Shown here one piece after another: positions 8,574 to 19,858 of a DNA stretch of 64,000 bases (position 1 is its first letter; every line of letters starts with the position of its first letter). A program made the position numbers and the translations under genes. The stretch spans positions 1-64,000 of the forward strand of contig NZ_LNSA01000020.1 of the NCBI RefSeq assembly GCF_001468465.1, read 5' to 3'. The notes below the pieces were generated by a model that saw nothing but the letters and a program-made list of their open reading frames with translations, was not told the DNA's origin and ran no database searches. This DNA comes from Sphingopyxis sp. H115 (lineage in GTDB: Bacteria; Pseudomonadota; Alphaproteobacteria; Sphingomonadales; Sphingomonadaceae).

Positions 8574-10940
8574 GTGTCGACCAAGGGACAGGGGACAGGC
8601 TCGTCAAAGCGCGCTATCACTCCAGCAATGCGGGAAAAGGAACTACGCTTCGCCCTGATCTGTTACGGCGGCATCAGCCTCGCCGTTTATATGCACGGCA
8701 TCACCAAAGAGATCTGGCGGCTCGCCGCAGCCTCGCGCGCTTTTCACGACCGCGAGGCGATGGCGGGGTCGGGCGGCGTCTACCGCGACCTGCTCGCCGC
8801 GATCGCCGATCGGGCCAACATCAAGCTGCGCGTCCTCCCCGATATCATCGCGGGGGCGAGCGCGGGCGGGATCAACGGCATCTTCCTCGCGCGGGGGCTC
8901 GCGACGGGCAAATCGCTCGATCCGCTCACCGAACTGTGGCTGGACGACGCCGACGTCGATAGCCTGCTCGATCCCGACGCGCGGCCCTTGTCGGCGATGA
9001 CGAAATTCTGGGCGGTGCCGATCGCCGGCTGGGCGATGAAGCGGCGCGGCAACGCGATCGACCGCACCGTCGGCGAAGGCGCGCAGGATGAGGTGCGCGC
9101 GAAGCTGTCGCGGTTCGTGCGCGCGCGCTGGTTCGAACCGCCCTTTGGCGGCGAGACGTTCACCAACTTGCTCCTCGACGCCTTCGACGCGATGGACGCG
9201 GGCACGCACGGCCCGCCGCTGGTCCCCGCCGCGCAGCCCATCGACCTGATCGTATCGGTCACCGATTTTGCCGGGCACAAGGAACAGCTGACGCTCAACA
9301 GTCCGCCGCGCGTGACCGAGCAGGAGCATCGGCTAGTCATGCAATTCCGGCAGGACGGCCGCGCGGGCAAGCGGCTCGACGATGTGCCGGGGCTCGTCGC
9401 TGCGGCGCGCGCGACCGCAAGTTTTCCGGGCGCCTTTCCGCCCTTCACGCTGCGCGAGCTCGACACGGCGCTGGAAAAGCGCGGCGCCCGCTGGCCCGGC
9501 CGCGACGCCTTCATCCGCGCGCAGTTGCCGCGCGCACGCGATGCCGACCCCGCCGACCGCGTGCTCATCGACGGGTCGGTGCTCGCCAACGCGCCCTTCC
9601 GGCCGGCGATCGCGGCGCTCAAGCAGCGCCCGGCGCGGCGCGAGATCGACCGGCGCTTCATCTATATCGATCCCAAGCCCGACTATAAATCGATCAGCAT
9701 CGGCAGGCCGGGGGAACCCGACGAACAGGGTCAGCTTCCCGGCTTCCTGCCGACGATCCTCGGCTCGCTGTCGGCGATCCCGCGCGAACAGCCGATTCGC
9801 GAAAATATCGAGATGATCGAGGGCATGTCGCGCCGCATTCGCCGCATGCAGCACATCATCGACGCGATGAAGGTCGAGGTCGAGGAGCAGGTCGCGGCGC
9901 TGTTCGGCACGACCTTCTTCCTCGACACGCCGACCCCGGCGCGGCTCGCGAAATGGCGCGCGAAGGCGCAGGATCAGGCGGCGGCGCGCGCGGGTTTCGC
10001 CTTTGCGCCCTATGGGCATCTCAAGCTGTCGGCGGTGATCGACGAAATCGCAAACGTCGTCGACCGGCTCGTCCCGCCCGAGGGGCCGGTGCATGTGATC
10101 AACCGCCGGATTGCGATGTGGACCGAAGCGCGCGCGCGCGGGCTCGACCGGATTTCGGGCAAGAAGGGTGCGGGTGCGAGCGGCGAGGCGATCGAATTTT
10201 TCCGCACCCACGACCTTGGTTTCCGTATTCGCCGCCTGCGCTTCCTTGCGCGGGAACTCGACGCATCGGTCGAGGCGACGCGCGAGCGGCGCGATCCGGC
10301 GTGCGAACAAATGCGCGAGACGATCTTTGCCGCGCTCGGCCAATATCTCGAGCGCGAGGGTGATGCGTGGCTCGCCGACCTCGACGTGCCTGCCGATACC
10401 GAGCCCGGGCAGTGGATCGACGCGATCGCCGCGCGCCGCGACCTTGTCGCGCTCGATGCAGCGACTGACGAGGTGATCGCGGCGGCGCTCGCCAAACTGC
10501 CCAGAGACGACCGGCGGACGATGCTCTTCGCCTATCTGGGCTATCCCTTTTACGACATCGCGACGCTGCCGCTGTTGCAGGGGGAGGGGTTCGACGAATT
10601 CGACCCGATCAAGATCGACCGCATCTCGCCCTCCGACGCGACCGCGATCCGCACCGGCGGCGCGGCGGCGATGCTCAAGGGGGTCGAGTTCAACAGCTTC
10701 GGGGCCTTCTTCAGCCGCGCGTACCGCGAGAACGACTATTTGTGGGGACGGCTCCACGGTGCCGACCGGCTGATCGACATCGTCGCGAGCAGCGTCACGG
10801 GCGAGGGAGCGCTGGCGGCGGACGAGCTGAAAGCGATCAAGCGCCACGCGTTCCACGCGATCCTCGACGAAGAGGAGGGGCGGTTGCCCAAGGTGAAAGC
10901 CCTCATCGCCGAACTCAGAGGCGAGATTGGCCGACCCTAG
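8574..10940 (+). CDS. Large patatin-like phospholipase-related protein (with DUF3376-type C-terminus)
   Basis: Cytosolic or membrane-associated protein of 788 residues. The patatin hydrolase core is in the N-terminal half: an oxyanion-hole segment [13 protein letters not shown], the GASAGG nucleophile elbow (Ser96) and the DGS motif (Asp333) form the Ser-Asp dyad, so lipid acyl hydrolysis is expected. The long C-terminal half is helical and charged and matches patatin-related proteins with a DUF3376 extension. AGAGGAAAGG sits seven bases before a GTG at 8574, which I take as the start; the ATG at 8628 has no ribosome site. It diverges from the TonB receptor, and its stop overlaps the convergent VOC gene by four bases. 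Confidence 0.82.
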   Translation: MSTKGQGTGSSKRAITPAMREKELRFALICYGGISLAVYMHGITKEIWRLAAASRAFHDREAMAGSGGVYRDLLAAIADRANIKLRVLPDIIAGASAGGINGIFLARGLATGKSLDPLTELWLDDADVDSLLDPDARPLSAMTKFWAVPIAGWAMKRRGNAIDRTVGEGAQDEVRAKLSRFVRARWFEPPFGGETFTNLLLDAFDAMDAGTHGPPLVPAAQPIDLIVSVTDFAGHKEQLTLNSPPRVTEQEHRLVMQFRQDGRAGKRLDDVPGLVAAARATASFPGAFPPFTLRELDTALEKRGARWPGRDAFIRAQLPRARDADPADRVLIDGSVLANAPFRPAIAALKQRPARREIDRRFIYIDPKPDYKSISIGRPGEPDEQGQLPGFLPTILGSLSAIPREQPIRENIEMIEGMSRRIRRMQHIIDAMKVEVEEQVAALFGTTFFLDTPTPARLAKWRAKAQDQAAARAGFAFAPYGHLKLSAVIDEIANVVDRLVPPEGPVHVINRRIAMWTEARARGLDRISGKKGAGASGEAIEFFRTHDLGFRIRRLRFLARELDASVEATRERRDPACEQMRETIFAALGQYLEREGDAWLADLDVPADTEPGQWIDAIAARRDLVALDAATDEVIAAALAKLPRDDRRTMLFAYLGYPFYDIATLPLLQGEGFDEFDPIKIDRISPSDATAIRTGGAAAMLKGVEFNSFGAFFSRAYRENDYLWGRLHGADRLIDIVASSVTGEGALAADELKAIKRHAFHAILDEEEGRLPKVKALIAELRGEIGRP

Positions 10941-11308
10941 CGATGCTGGTCGATCAGGATGGCGTTGCCGTCGGGATCCACCAGCGTGAAGCTCGCTGGC
11001 CCGCTGCCTGTCGGATCGGCTTCGGAGGTCAGCTCGATTCCGGCGTCCTTCAACCGTTGCTGAAGCTCGCGCACGTCGGTGAAGGGATCGACGGACTGGG
11101 CATTTTCATCCCATCCCGGGTTGAAAGTCAGGATGTTGCCCTCGAACATCCCCTGAAACAGGCCAATCACCGTGGAGCCATTCTTCAGAATCAGATAGCC
11201 ATGCTCGGCGTTGCCGCCGAGGTCCTCAAAGCCGAGCTTGCGATAAAAGGCGTGCGATGCGGCTAGATTCTTGACCGCGAGGCTGACCGAAAAAACGCCG
11301 AGTTGCAT
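10937..11308 (-). CDS. VOC (glyoxalase/bleomycin resistance) superfamily protein
   Basis: Protein of 123 residues forming one complete VOC module of two beta-alpha-beta-beta-beta units: [18 protein letters not shown] with [12 protein letters not shown] at the start, then the closing [15 protein letters not shown]. Such proteins bind a metal and a small substrate and include dioxygenases, isomerases and drug-binding proteins; nothing here picks one out. It is convergent with the patatin gene and overlaps its end by four bases. Confidence 0.8.
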   Translation of the reverse strand: MQLGVFSVSLAVKNLAASHAFYRKLGFEDLGGNAEHGYLILKNGSTVIGLFQGMFEGNILTFNPGWDENAQSVDPFTDVRELQQRLKDAGIELTSEADPTGSGPASFTLVDPDGNAILIDQHR

Positions 11309-11408
11309 ATCGTCCCCTTCGTCGTTGCGAACATAGCGGAGCTATAGAGGGTAGCTTATACCGCTATGGACGGCTTCGCCATGCTTTGGCGGACTGGGGT
11401 GAACGCCG

Positions 11409-12536
11409 TTAATCGGTCAGATCGTCCCACATTTCCTTGATGCGGCCGAAGAAGCCCTGGCTTGCCGGGCATTCCTCGCCCGTCTCGGTCTCGCGGAATT
11501 CGCAGAGCAGTTCTTTCTGCCGGGCGGTGAGCCGCGTCGGCGTTTCGACGTCGATCTGGATGACGAGGTCGCCGTGACCGCGGCCGTTCAGGACCGGCAT
11601 GCCCGCGCCGCGCTGGCGGAGCTGCTTGCCCGACTGGATGCCCGCCGGGATATTGATGTCGTGCTTCTTGCCGTCGAGGCCCGGAATGCTGATCTCGCCG
11701 CCGAGTGCCGCGGTCGTGAAGCTGATCGGCGCGCGCGTGAACAGCGTCGTGCCCTCACGCTCGAACACCTTGTGGCGCGCCATGTGGAGGAAGATGTAAA
11801 GGTCGCCCGGCGCCGCGCCGCGCGCGCCGCTCTCGCCCTCGCCCGACAGGCGGATGCGCGTTCCTTCGTCGACGCCCGGCGGGATGTTGACGGTCAGCGT
11901 CTTGCGCCGGTCAACGCGGCCTTCGCCGTGGCAGGCGTTGCAAGGGTCGGCGATGACCTCGCCTGCGCCCTGGCAGGTCGGACAGGTGCGCTCGACCATG
12001 AAGAAACCCTGCTGCGCGCGCACCTTGCCGTGGCCGGCGCAGGTCGTGCAGCGGTTGGTCTGGGTGCCGGGCTTGGCGCCCGATCCGTCGCACGTCTCAC
12101 AGCGTGCCGCGACGTCGACCTGGATTTCGCGCGTGACGCCCGTGAACGCGTCCTCGAGCCGGATTTCCATGTCGTAACGCAGGTCGGCGCCGCGCGCGGG
12201 TCCGCGCTGCTGGCGGCCGCCGCCAAAGGCCGAGCCGAAAATCGATTCGAAAATATCACCGATGTCGCCGAAATCGGCGCCATTGCCGCCGAAACCGCCC
12301 GCGCCGCCGTTGACGCCGGCCTTGCCGAAGCGGTCGTATGCAGCGCGTTTCTGCGGGTCCTTCAGGCAGTCATAGGCTTCGCTGATCGCCTTGAAGCGCG
12401 CTTCGCTGTCGCCGCACCCCGGATTCTTGTCGGGGTGATATTTCATCGCGAGCTTGCGGTAGCTCGCCTTCAGCGCCGCATCGTCGGCGGTGCGTTCGAC
12501 TTCCAGCAGTTCGTAATAATCGATGTCGAGCGACAT
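11409..12536 (-). CDS. dnaJ: Chaperone DnaJ (Hsp40)
   Basis: Full-length type I DnaJ of 375 residues. The J-domain carries HPD (His34-Asp36) to stimulate DnaK ATPase, followed by a Gly/Phe-rich linker and four CxxCxGxG zinc-binding repeats (CETCDGSG, CTTCAGHG, CPTCQGAG, CNACHGEG), then the C-terminal substrate-binding domains. It lies 60 bases downstream of dnaK on the same strand, the usual heat-shock operon order. Confidence 0.97.
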   Translation of the reverse strand: MSLDIDYYELLEVERTADDAALKASYRKLAMKYHPDKNPGCGDSEARFKAISEAYDCLKDPQKRAAYDRFGKAGVNGGAGGFGGNGADFGDIGDIFESIFGSAFGGGRQQRGPARGADLRYDMEIRLEDAFTGVTREIQVDVAARCETCDGSGAKPGTQTNRCTTCAGHGKVRAQQGFFMVERTCPTCQGAGEVIADPCNACHGEGRVDRRKTLTVNIPPGVDEGTRIRLSGEGESGARGAAPGDLYIFLHMARHKVFEREGTTLFTRAPISFTTAALGGEISIPGLDGKKHDINIPAGIQSGKQLRQRGAGMPVLNGRGHGDLVIQIDVETPTRLTARQKELLCEFRETETGEECPASQGFFGRIKEMWDDLTD

Positions 12537-12596
12537 AGTCCAAAAGCCCCCTCAACTCCGCCGCACCTAAGGGGCGCGGCGGAGAGAGTTTCATTC

Positions 12597-14504
<1,908 letters not shown>

Positions 14505-14584
14505 TGATAATAGGTCCTTGTTGCTTCTCCGGCGCCCTGAAAAGGCACGCCGTCCGTTGAGTCCCATGGGGTTTGATGGGGGCG

Positions 14585-14612
14585 ATATAGGTGCGCTAAT
14601 CCTTGGCACAAG
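14585..14612 (-). promoter_or_regulatory. Candidate sigma-32 heat-shock promoter for dnaK-dnaJ
   Basis: On the minus strand CTTGTG (14612-14607) and CTATAT (14590-14585) are separated by 16 bases, close to the alphaproteobacterial sigma-32 pattern CTTGAA...CyTATnT. They lie about 80 bases upstream of the dnaK ATG. Seen by eye; transcription start not known. Confidence 0.5.
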
Positions 14613-14670
14613 GGTTTTGACCGCCTATCTGGAATCCGAAAATATCGCGCTTTTACGGAGTCCTCCCAAA

Positions 14671-15207
14671 ATGAAACCCTTTGCCCTTGCCGCCCTTGCC
14701 GCCACCGCGCTCAGCCTGACGGGCTGCGGCGAAAATCTGGGCGCCGGAAAGCCGCTCAACGTGGTCAGCGGACATATCGTGATGGGGGCGACCCCGGATC
14801 GTCCGGCGGTGGGCTATTTCCGCGTCCAAGGCGGGCCGCAGCCGGTCGAACTCGTCGCGGTCACCGCCGACCTCGCGCAGCGCGTCGAGATGCACGAAAG
14901 CGTCAAGGAAAACGGCATGATGACGATGAAGCCGCTGCTCCGCGCCGAGGTTCCCGCCAAGGGCGAACTGGTGTTCAAGCAAGGCGGCAAGCATCTGATG
15001 ATCTGGGGCATCAACGGCGCCGCCGTGCGCGCCGGCAAGCTGCCGATGGCGTTCGTCTTTACCAACAACAATAATGAACGCATCCTCTTCGACATGGTGA
15101 TCAAGCCCGCCGAAGGCGGCGCGGCCACCGCCGACCATGGCGCAATGGGCCATGGTTCGATGGAGAAGGGCGCCGAAACGGCGGCGCCGGACGCTGCGAA
15201 GAAATAA
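14671..15207 (+). CDS. PCu(A)C-type copper chaperone lipoprotein
   Basis: Protein of 178 residues with a lipoprotein signal (LTGC, Cys19), so anchored at a membrane facing the periplasm. The cupredoxin-like DUF461/PCu(A)C domain shows its metal ligands: VEMHESVKENGMMTMKP supplies His and Met, and GGKHLMIWG supplies the second His-x-Met. These proteins carry Cu(I) to cytochrome oxidase assembly. A Met/His-containing acidic tail (DHGAMGHGSMEKG) could also bind copper. GGAG lies ten bases before the ATG. It diverges from dnaK, and the next gene starts within eight bases of its stop. Confidence 0.85.
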   Translation: MKPFALAALAATALSLTGCGENLGAGKPLNVVSGHIVMGATPDRPAVGYFRVQGGPQPVELVAVTADLAQRVEMHESVKENGMMTMKPLLRAEVPAKGELVFKQGGKHLMIWGINGAAVRAGKLPMAFVFTNNNNERILFDMVIKPAEGGAATADHGAMGHGSMEKGAETAAPDAAKK

Positions 15208-15214
15208 ACGCGGG

Positions 15215-15691
15215 GTGCCGCGTCCGTCGCGACCGCTGACGCCGGGGGAAATCGCGCTCGCCCGGACCGTGTTCGGCGACGCGATCGCCTATGACTGCGT
15301 GCGCATCTGTCACCATAAATGGATATTCTTCCAGCCGCGCGGCGTCGTGATGGCGCCGATGGGCAGCCTGCATTTCAACCCGCACGGCAATCTGTACTGC
15401 GACGATTTCAGTGCCGCGTCGCAGCGCCTCAAAGGGCTGTTCATCCACGAAATGACGCATGTGTGGCAGGCGCAGACGCGCGGCCGCTGGTATCTGGTAC
15501 TGATGCGCCACCCCTTCGCGACCTATGGCTACAGCCTGAAACCTGGCTGGCTGCTGGAACGCTATGGGCTGGAGCAGCAAGCCGAGATCGTGCGCCATTA
15601 CTGGCTGCTCATGCAGGGCGTCGTCGTGGGCGGCGCGCCGGGGGTTGCGGCGTATCGCGCGATCCTGCCCGAAGAATGGAGCGCTGCATGA
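15215..15691 (+). CDS. Small HExxH-containing protein ('vgr related protein' of sphingomonads)
   Basis: Protein of about 158 residues. The central FIHEMTHVWQAQ is a zincin-like HExxH metal site in the form seen in DUF4157-like domains, and the rest (KPGWLLERYGLEQQAEIV) includes a possible third ligand Glu. I recognise it as the family labelled 'vgr related protein' in sphingomonads; the label has no proven meaning and I see no VgrG fold. I chose the GTG at 15215; an upstream frame overlaps pcuC and looks non-coding. Its TGA overlaps the next ATG (ATGA), so it is in an operon with the membrane protein. Peptidase activity is possible but unproven. Confidence 0.65.
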   Translation: MPRPSRPLTPGEIALARTVFGDAIAYDCVRICHHKWIFFQPRGVVMAPMGSLHFNPHGNLYCDDFSAASQRLKGLFIHEMTHVWQAQTRGRWYLVLMRHPFATYGYSLKPGWLLERYGLEQQAEIVRHYWLLMQGVVVGGAPGVAAYRAILPEEWSAA

Positions 15692-16259
15692 GCGATTTCG
15701 AATTTGTCTTCGCTCTCTACAGCCTGTTGCTCGGCCTCTCGATGGTCGAACTGCTCGGCGGACTGGGCCGCGCGCTCGAGGTGCGCTTTGCGGCGCAGGC
15801 GGAGCGTGAGGCGTTTTCGATCGGCTGGCTGACCCCGCTGCTCGCGATCTTTGTCATGCTCGACCTGTTATCCTTCTGGAGCGCGGCGTGGGTCGCGCGC
15901 GGCAGCATCGCGGTGTCGACCACCACGCTGATGGCGGTCGCCGCCTTCGCCAGCGTTTATTTCCTCGCCGCGCGGCTGGTCTTTCCCTCGCACCCGGAGG
16001 GGTTCGCCAATCTCGACGTCCATTATTTCCGCGTCCGGCGCATCGTGCTGGGGTTGTTGCTGGTGCTGCTGTTGCGCAGCTGGGCTATTATCTGTCGCTG
16101 CCCGACCTGGCGGCAAGTCTGGCGCGCCCGATCGCGTGGATCATGACCCTCGTTCTCGTGGCGCTGATGGCCGCCGCAATGGTCGTCAAGGATCGCCGCT
16201 GGAGCATCGCGATCCTTTCGCTGCTGGTCGCGCGCTATGTTGTGATCTATCTCATCTGA
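15688..16259 (+). pseudogene. Multi-pass membrane protein gene with an apparent single-base frameshift
   Basis: From the ATG at 15688 the frame encodes about four membrane segments (FVFALYSLLLGLSMVELL, LTPLLAIFVMLDLLSFW, LMAVAAFASVYFLAARL, RRIVLGLLLVLLL), then turns into a charged, non-membrane tail and stops at 16146. In the frame one base back the text continues sensibly as QLGYYLSLPDLAA, then two more membrane segments (IMTLVLVALMAAAMVV and WSIAILSLLVARYVVIYLI), stopping at 16259. Adding one G near 16074 would join them as LLAQLGYYL, giving about 190 residues with six membrane helices. This is either a real inactivating deletion or a sequencing error. The family is not recognised. It overlaps the upstream gene (ATGA) and precedes the PH-domain gene by 15 bases. 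Confidence 0.6.
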
Positions 16260-16274
16260 ACGCAGGAGACGCCC

Positions 16275-16718
16275 ATGCCCGAAGTCCTCGACCGCTTTCG
16301 TTCTTCGACCTGGGGCTGGCTGCGGGGAACGCTGCTCGGATGGCTGACCTTGCTCCTGTGCCTCGTCGGCGTCGGCTTCCTGATCATCCTCGTCCAGTGG
16401 ATCCGCTTTCTCGACGTGACCTATGAACTGACCGAGGACCGGCTGATCCTGCGCAAGGGCATTTTTGTCAAAAGCATCGACGAGATCGAGCTGTACCGCG
16501 TCAAGGACGTCCGGATGGATTTCACCCTGATCAACCAATGGGCGGGGATCGGCACGATCGGCATCGATTCGAGCGACGAGACGACGCGCGCGGGCGCGCT
16601 GGTGATGCCCTATATCGAGCGCGCGGCCGAGCGGCGCGAGGAAATGCGCCGGCTGGTCGACGCGGCGCGGCAGAAGCGGCGGGTGCGCGAACTCGATGTT
16701 TCGAGCGATTTGCTCTGA
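16275..16718 (+). CDS. Membrane-anchored bacterial PH-domain protein (bPH2, YdbS/DUF304 type)
   Basis: Protein of 147 residues. One or two hydrophobic segments (GTLLGWLTLLLCLVGVGFLIILV, about 20-42) are followed by a bacterial pleckstrin-homology-like domain: VTYELTEDRLILRKGIFVKS, then IDEIELYRVKDVRM and the GTIGIDSS strand. A charged C-terminal helix follows. Members probably act in envelope processes, with no enzyme activity known. It ends a run of closely spaced plus-strand genes that begins at the copper chaperone. Confidence 0.75.
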   Translation: MPEVLDRFRSSTWGWLRGTLLGWLTLLLCLVGVGFLIILVQWIRFLDVTYELTEDRLILRKGIFVKSIDEIELYRVKDVRMDFTLINQWAGIGTIGIDSSDETTRAGALVMPYIERAAERREEMRRLVDAARQKRRVRELDVSSDLL

Positions 16719-16785
16719 GCCGAGATTAGCGGCGCGGGCAATTACGGGCTAGCCAGCGGGGCGGCGTTCGTCCTATGTTCCGCAC

Positions 16786-18144
16786 ATGGATGGAATGTCG
16801 TTTCTCGTCGCCCTTGTTGCTCTCGCGATCGGCGGTCTGATCGGCTGGCTGTTTGCCGGTCGTCAGTCGGGCGCCCTCAAGGCCGAGCGCGACGGACTGT
16901 CGGAGCGATTCAAGGTTGCGGTCACCGACTTGGCCGCCGAGGCCGAGGCACGCAAGGCCGCCGACATCCAGCTCGCCTCGCTGCTCAGCGAACAGCGCGC
17001 CCGCGACGCAGCGCATGATGCGCAGATTGCACAGCTCAAGGATGCACAGGCGGCGCTCACGACGCAGTTTCGCGAGGTTGGGCAAGCCATGCTCGACAGC
17101 GCGCAAAAGGCGTTCCTTGAGCGCGCCGAAGCACGGTTCAAGGAGAGCGAAGCGACCGCGGGGCAAAATCTGAAGGCGTTGCTGAACCCTGTCCACGAGC
17201 GGCTGCAGAAATATGAGGAAGCGGTCGGCAAGGTCGAGGCCGAGCGGCGTGATGCCTTCGGCCTGCTTCACGGCCAGATCGCGGCGATGCGCGAAGGCAC
17301 CGAACGCGTGTCGAGCGAAGCGGCAAAGCTGGTCAACGCGCTGCGCAACGCCCCCAAGGCGCGCGGGCGCTGGGGCGAGCAGCAGCTCAAGAACGTCCTC
17401 GAAAGCTGCGGCCTCTCCGAACATGCCGATTTCCAGACCGAGGTCAGCGTGACCGACGGCGACGGCGGGCGACTGCGCCCCGACGTCGTCGTCAAGGTGC
17501 CGGGCGGGCAGAGCCTCGTGATCGACGCCAAAGTGTCGCTCAACGCCTATCAGGATGCCTTCGGCGCCGTCGAGGAGCGTGAAAAGGCGCTGCATCTCGC
17601 CGCCCATGCCGCGGCGATGAAGGCGCATGTCAACACGCTGGGGGCCAAGGCCTATTGGAACCAGTTTGACGATACCCCCGATTTTGTCGTGATGTTCGTG
17701 CCGGGCGAGCATTTCCTCGCCGCGGCGCTCGATCAGGATGCAGGGCTGTGGGACTATGCGTTCGAGCGTAAGGTGCTGCTCGCGACCCCGACGAACCTCA
17801 TTGCGATCGCGCGCACTGTCGCCGCGGTTTGGCGGCAGGAAAAGCTCGCCAATCAGGCGCGCGAAATCGCTGCGCTCGGCAAGGAGCTCTACGCGCGAAT
17901 GTCGGTGATGGGCGCGCACATCGCCAAGGTCGGGCGCAATCTCGATCAGGCGACCGGCGCGTACAACGCCTTTGTCGGCAGTTTCGAATCGCAGGTGCTG
18001 ACGCAGGCAAAGCGGTTCGAGGCGCTCGACGTCGAAACCGGCGACAAGGAGATTGCGGCGCTGCCGGTCGTGGAACAGGCGGCGCGGCCGATGGCCAAGC
18101 TGGCGGCGGTGGCCCCGGCGGCGGTGAACGACGCGGGGGAATAG
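16786..18144 (+). CDS. rmuC: DNA recombination protein RmuC family
   Basis: Protein of 452 residues with the RmuC layout: an N-terminal membrane anchor (SFLVALVALAIGGLIGWLFAG), a long coiled coil rich in Ala, Glu and Gln (about 25-170), then the RmuC domain. That domain shows GRWGEQQLKNVLE, the nuclease-like VIDAKVSLNAY and VVMFVPGEHFL. The family limits DNA inversions and is predicted to cut DNA at branched structures; the biochemistry is not settled. It has its own 67-base upstream gap. Confidence 0.88.
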   Translation: MDGMSFLVALVALAIGGLIGWLFAGRQSGALKAERDGLSERFKVAVTDLAAEAEARKAADIQLASLLSEQRARDAAHDAQIAQLKDAQAALTTQFREVGQAMLDSAQKAFLERAEARFKESEATAGQNLKALLNPVHERLQKYEEAVGKVEAERRDAFGLLHGQIAAMREGTERVSSEAAKLVNALRNAPKARGRWGEQQLKNVLESCGLSEHADFQTEVSVTDGDGGRLRPDVVVKVPGGQSLVIDAKVSLNAYQDAFGAVEEREKALHLAAHAAAMKAHVNTLGAKAYWNQFDDTPDFVVMFVPGEHFLAAALDQDAGLWDYAFERKVLLATPTNLIAIARTVAAVWRQEKLANQAREIAALGKELYARMSVMGAHIAKVGRNLDQATGAYNAFVGSFESQVLTQAKRFEALDVETGDKEIAALPVVEQAARPMAKLAAVAPAAVNDAGE

Positions 18145-18196
18145 TCAGGCGCTGACCGCTGTAACCGCTCGACACGAACGGAATGATGAGGCCGCT

Positions 18197-18907
18197 TTAA
18201 ATCACCCGCTTCAACACCGCTGTCCGCCCTTCGCTCCCGGTCAAGACTAGCGTCCCGTCATCGGCAAAGGTCAGGCTCACCGGCGTTGCCATCAACTGGA
18301 AGAACGCCGCTTCCTGCGTCATGCCCGCCCCTGGGCATGCCATTTCGGTCGCCATCAGCGGCCCGGCGGTCAGCGTGCCGTCGGCGGCCTTGTAGCTGCC
18401 CGAAAAACGGTTGCAGCCCGCGCTGCCGCTCAGCCGCGTGCCGTCGAATTGCAGCGATGTCGGGCGGTCCTGCGCCACCGCGACGCCGCCGATCGACACG
18501 AAGGTCCAGTTCGATCCCGCCAGCGTATCGGGCGGCAAGACTTTGCCGCCGCAGCCGTTCAGCGTCTTGCCGTCGGCGATGACGCGCACCGTATCGGCGT
18601 AGCGCCGGTCGCTCATCCCGTCGTTGCACGGGGCGGTCGTGATCATCACCGACAGGCGGGCGCTGACATAGGTGCGGCCGTCCAGCGACGGCTTGGCGCC
18701 GGGGTTCGGTACCATGATCTTGGTCGCGCCATAGTCACCGTCATAGTTGAGGCGGTCGGGGGTGATTTCGAGCGTCCAGCCGGGCTCGGTGCCGAGCGCC
18801 ATATAGGCGGCGGCCGGGGGGTCGCCTGAGGTCTGCGGCGGCGACTCGGTCGCGGGCGCGCAGGCGGCGAGTAGGGGCAGGGCGAGCAGGGGCAGATTGC
18901 GGATCAT
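18197..18907 (-). CDS. META-domain (HslJ-like) lipoprotein
   Basis: Lipoprotein of 236 residues with lipobox LLAAC (Cys15). The first half (about 35-130: MALGTEPGWTLEITPDRLNYDG, then CNDGMSDRRYADTV) matches a COG3650-type domain. The second half is a META domain: GSNWTFVSIGGVAV, then LSGSAGCNRFSGSYKA and MACPGAGMTQEAAFF. META proteins such as HslJ are linked to envelope stress and antibiotic tolerance, without known activity. A long inverted repeat lies just upstream of its start. Confidence 0.82.
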   Translation of the reverse strand: MIRNLPLLALPLLAACAPATESPPQTSGDPPAAAYMALGTEPGWTLEITPDRLNYDGDYGATKIMVPNPGAKPSLDGRTYVSARLSVMITTAPCNDGMSDRRYADTVRVIADGKTLNGCGGKVLPPDTLAGSNWTFVSIGGVAVAQDRPTSLQFDGTRLSGSAGCNRFSGSYKAADGTLTAGPLMATEMACPGAGMTQEAAFFQLMATPVSLTFADDGTLVLTGSEGRTAVLKRVI

Positions 18908-18923
18908 CCAAAGGCCTTTCTCT

Positions 18924-19012
18924 TCATCATCCCGGACTTGATCCGGGACCCATTCGGCGGCGGCTTATGGGCCGGAGGGAGAATGGATGCTGAATCAAGT
19001 TCAGCATGACGA
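18924..19012. repeat. Intergenic long inverted repeat (CTTGATCC family), copy 2
   Basis: Arms 18924-18953 and 18983-19012 are imperfect inverted copies, TCATCATCCCGGACTTGATC and its counterpart, around a 29-base centre. Both arms align base for base with the arms of the element at 4887-4960. Confidence 0.7.
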
Positions 19013-19038
19013 AGTCTATAGCAGTTTGCCGGACGAAA

Positions 19039-19854
19039 CTATCGACGCCGCTGGTTCAGCACTTCATAGGCCATGACCGCGGTCGCGACCGCAGCGTTGA
19101 GGCTGTCGGCCTTGCCCATCATGGGCATTTTCACGCGCACGTCGGCGGCGGCGGCATAGTCGGCCGGCATGCCCTGCGATTCATTGCCGGTCAGGATGAA
19201 GGTCGGCGCGGCATAGCGCACCGCCTGGTAATCCTCCGTATCGTCGCCGAGCCAGGTTGCGACGAGTTGGCCGGGTCCCTGTCGCAGCCACGGCAGAAAC
19301 TCCTCCCAGCGCGCCACGACCAGCCGCTGAGTAAAGATCGCCCCCATGCTCGCGCGCACCGCCTCGACCGCATAGGGATCGGTCGATTCGTCGAGCAGGA
19401 TCAGCCCGCCCGCGCCGACAGCGTCGCCGGTGCGCAGCATTGTGCCAAGGTTACCCGGATCGCGCAGCCGTTCGGCGACGAGCCAGATCGGCGCCGTGTC
19501 GCGGTCGATATCGGCGAGCGTCGTTTCGGGTTCGGCATAGATGCCGACCACAGTCTGTGGATTGTTCTTGCCCGACAGTTTCGAAAGGATCGCGGGCGTG
19601 GTGTCGATCACCTCGCCGCCCGCCGCCATCGTCGCATCGGCCAGCGCCTTCGCCAACGGATGCGCCGCGCCCTCGGGACCAAGAAACAACCATTGCGGCA
19701 GCACACCCGCCTCGCGCGCTTCGGTCGCGATGCGCAGCCCTTCGGCAAGGAAAAGGCGTTCGGCGCGGCGATGGCGTTTTTCGCGCAGCAATCGCATCCG
19801 CTTGATCAGCGGGTTCGACAGGCTTTCGATTTGGGAACGGCGACCGATCGCCAT
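19039..19854 (-). CDS. TrmH/SpoU-family RNA 2'-O-methyltransferase
   Basis: Protein of 271 residues. An N-terminal L30e-like substrate-binding region (about 10-100) precedes the SPOUT domain with its trefoil-knot motifs: LRDPGNLGTMLRTGDAVG, FILTGNESQGMP and SLNAAVATAVMAYE. It should transfer methyl from S-adenosylmethionine to a ribose 2'-OH in rRNA or tRNA; the site cannot be assigned. Only four bases separate it from ptsH upstream, so it is probably the last gene of the chvI-chvG-hprK-rapZ-PTS transcript. Confidence 0.88.
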   Translation of the reverse strand: MAIGRRSQIESLSNPLIKRMRLLREKRHRRAERLFLAEGLRIATEAREAGVLPQWLFLGPEGAAHPLAKALADATMAAGGEVIDTTPAILSKLSGKNNPQTVVGIYAEPETTLADIDRDTAPIWLVAERLRDPGNLGTMLRTGDAVGAGGLILLDESTDPYAVEAVRASMGAIFTQRLVVARWEEFLPWLRQGPGQLVATWLGDDTEDYQAVRYAAPTFILTGNESQGMPADYAAAADVRVKMPMMGKADSLNAAVATAVMAYEVLNQRRR

Positions 19855-19858
19855 GGGC

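Noticed and set aside
15215..15691. Type VI secretion VgrG-related protein
   Set aside because: The common 'vgr related' label is not supported: no gp27/gp5-like repeats, only a small HExxH domain, and no secretion genes nearby.
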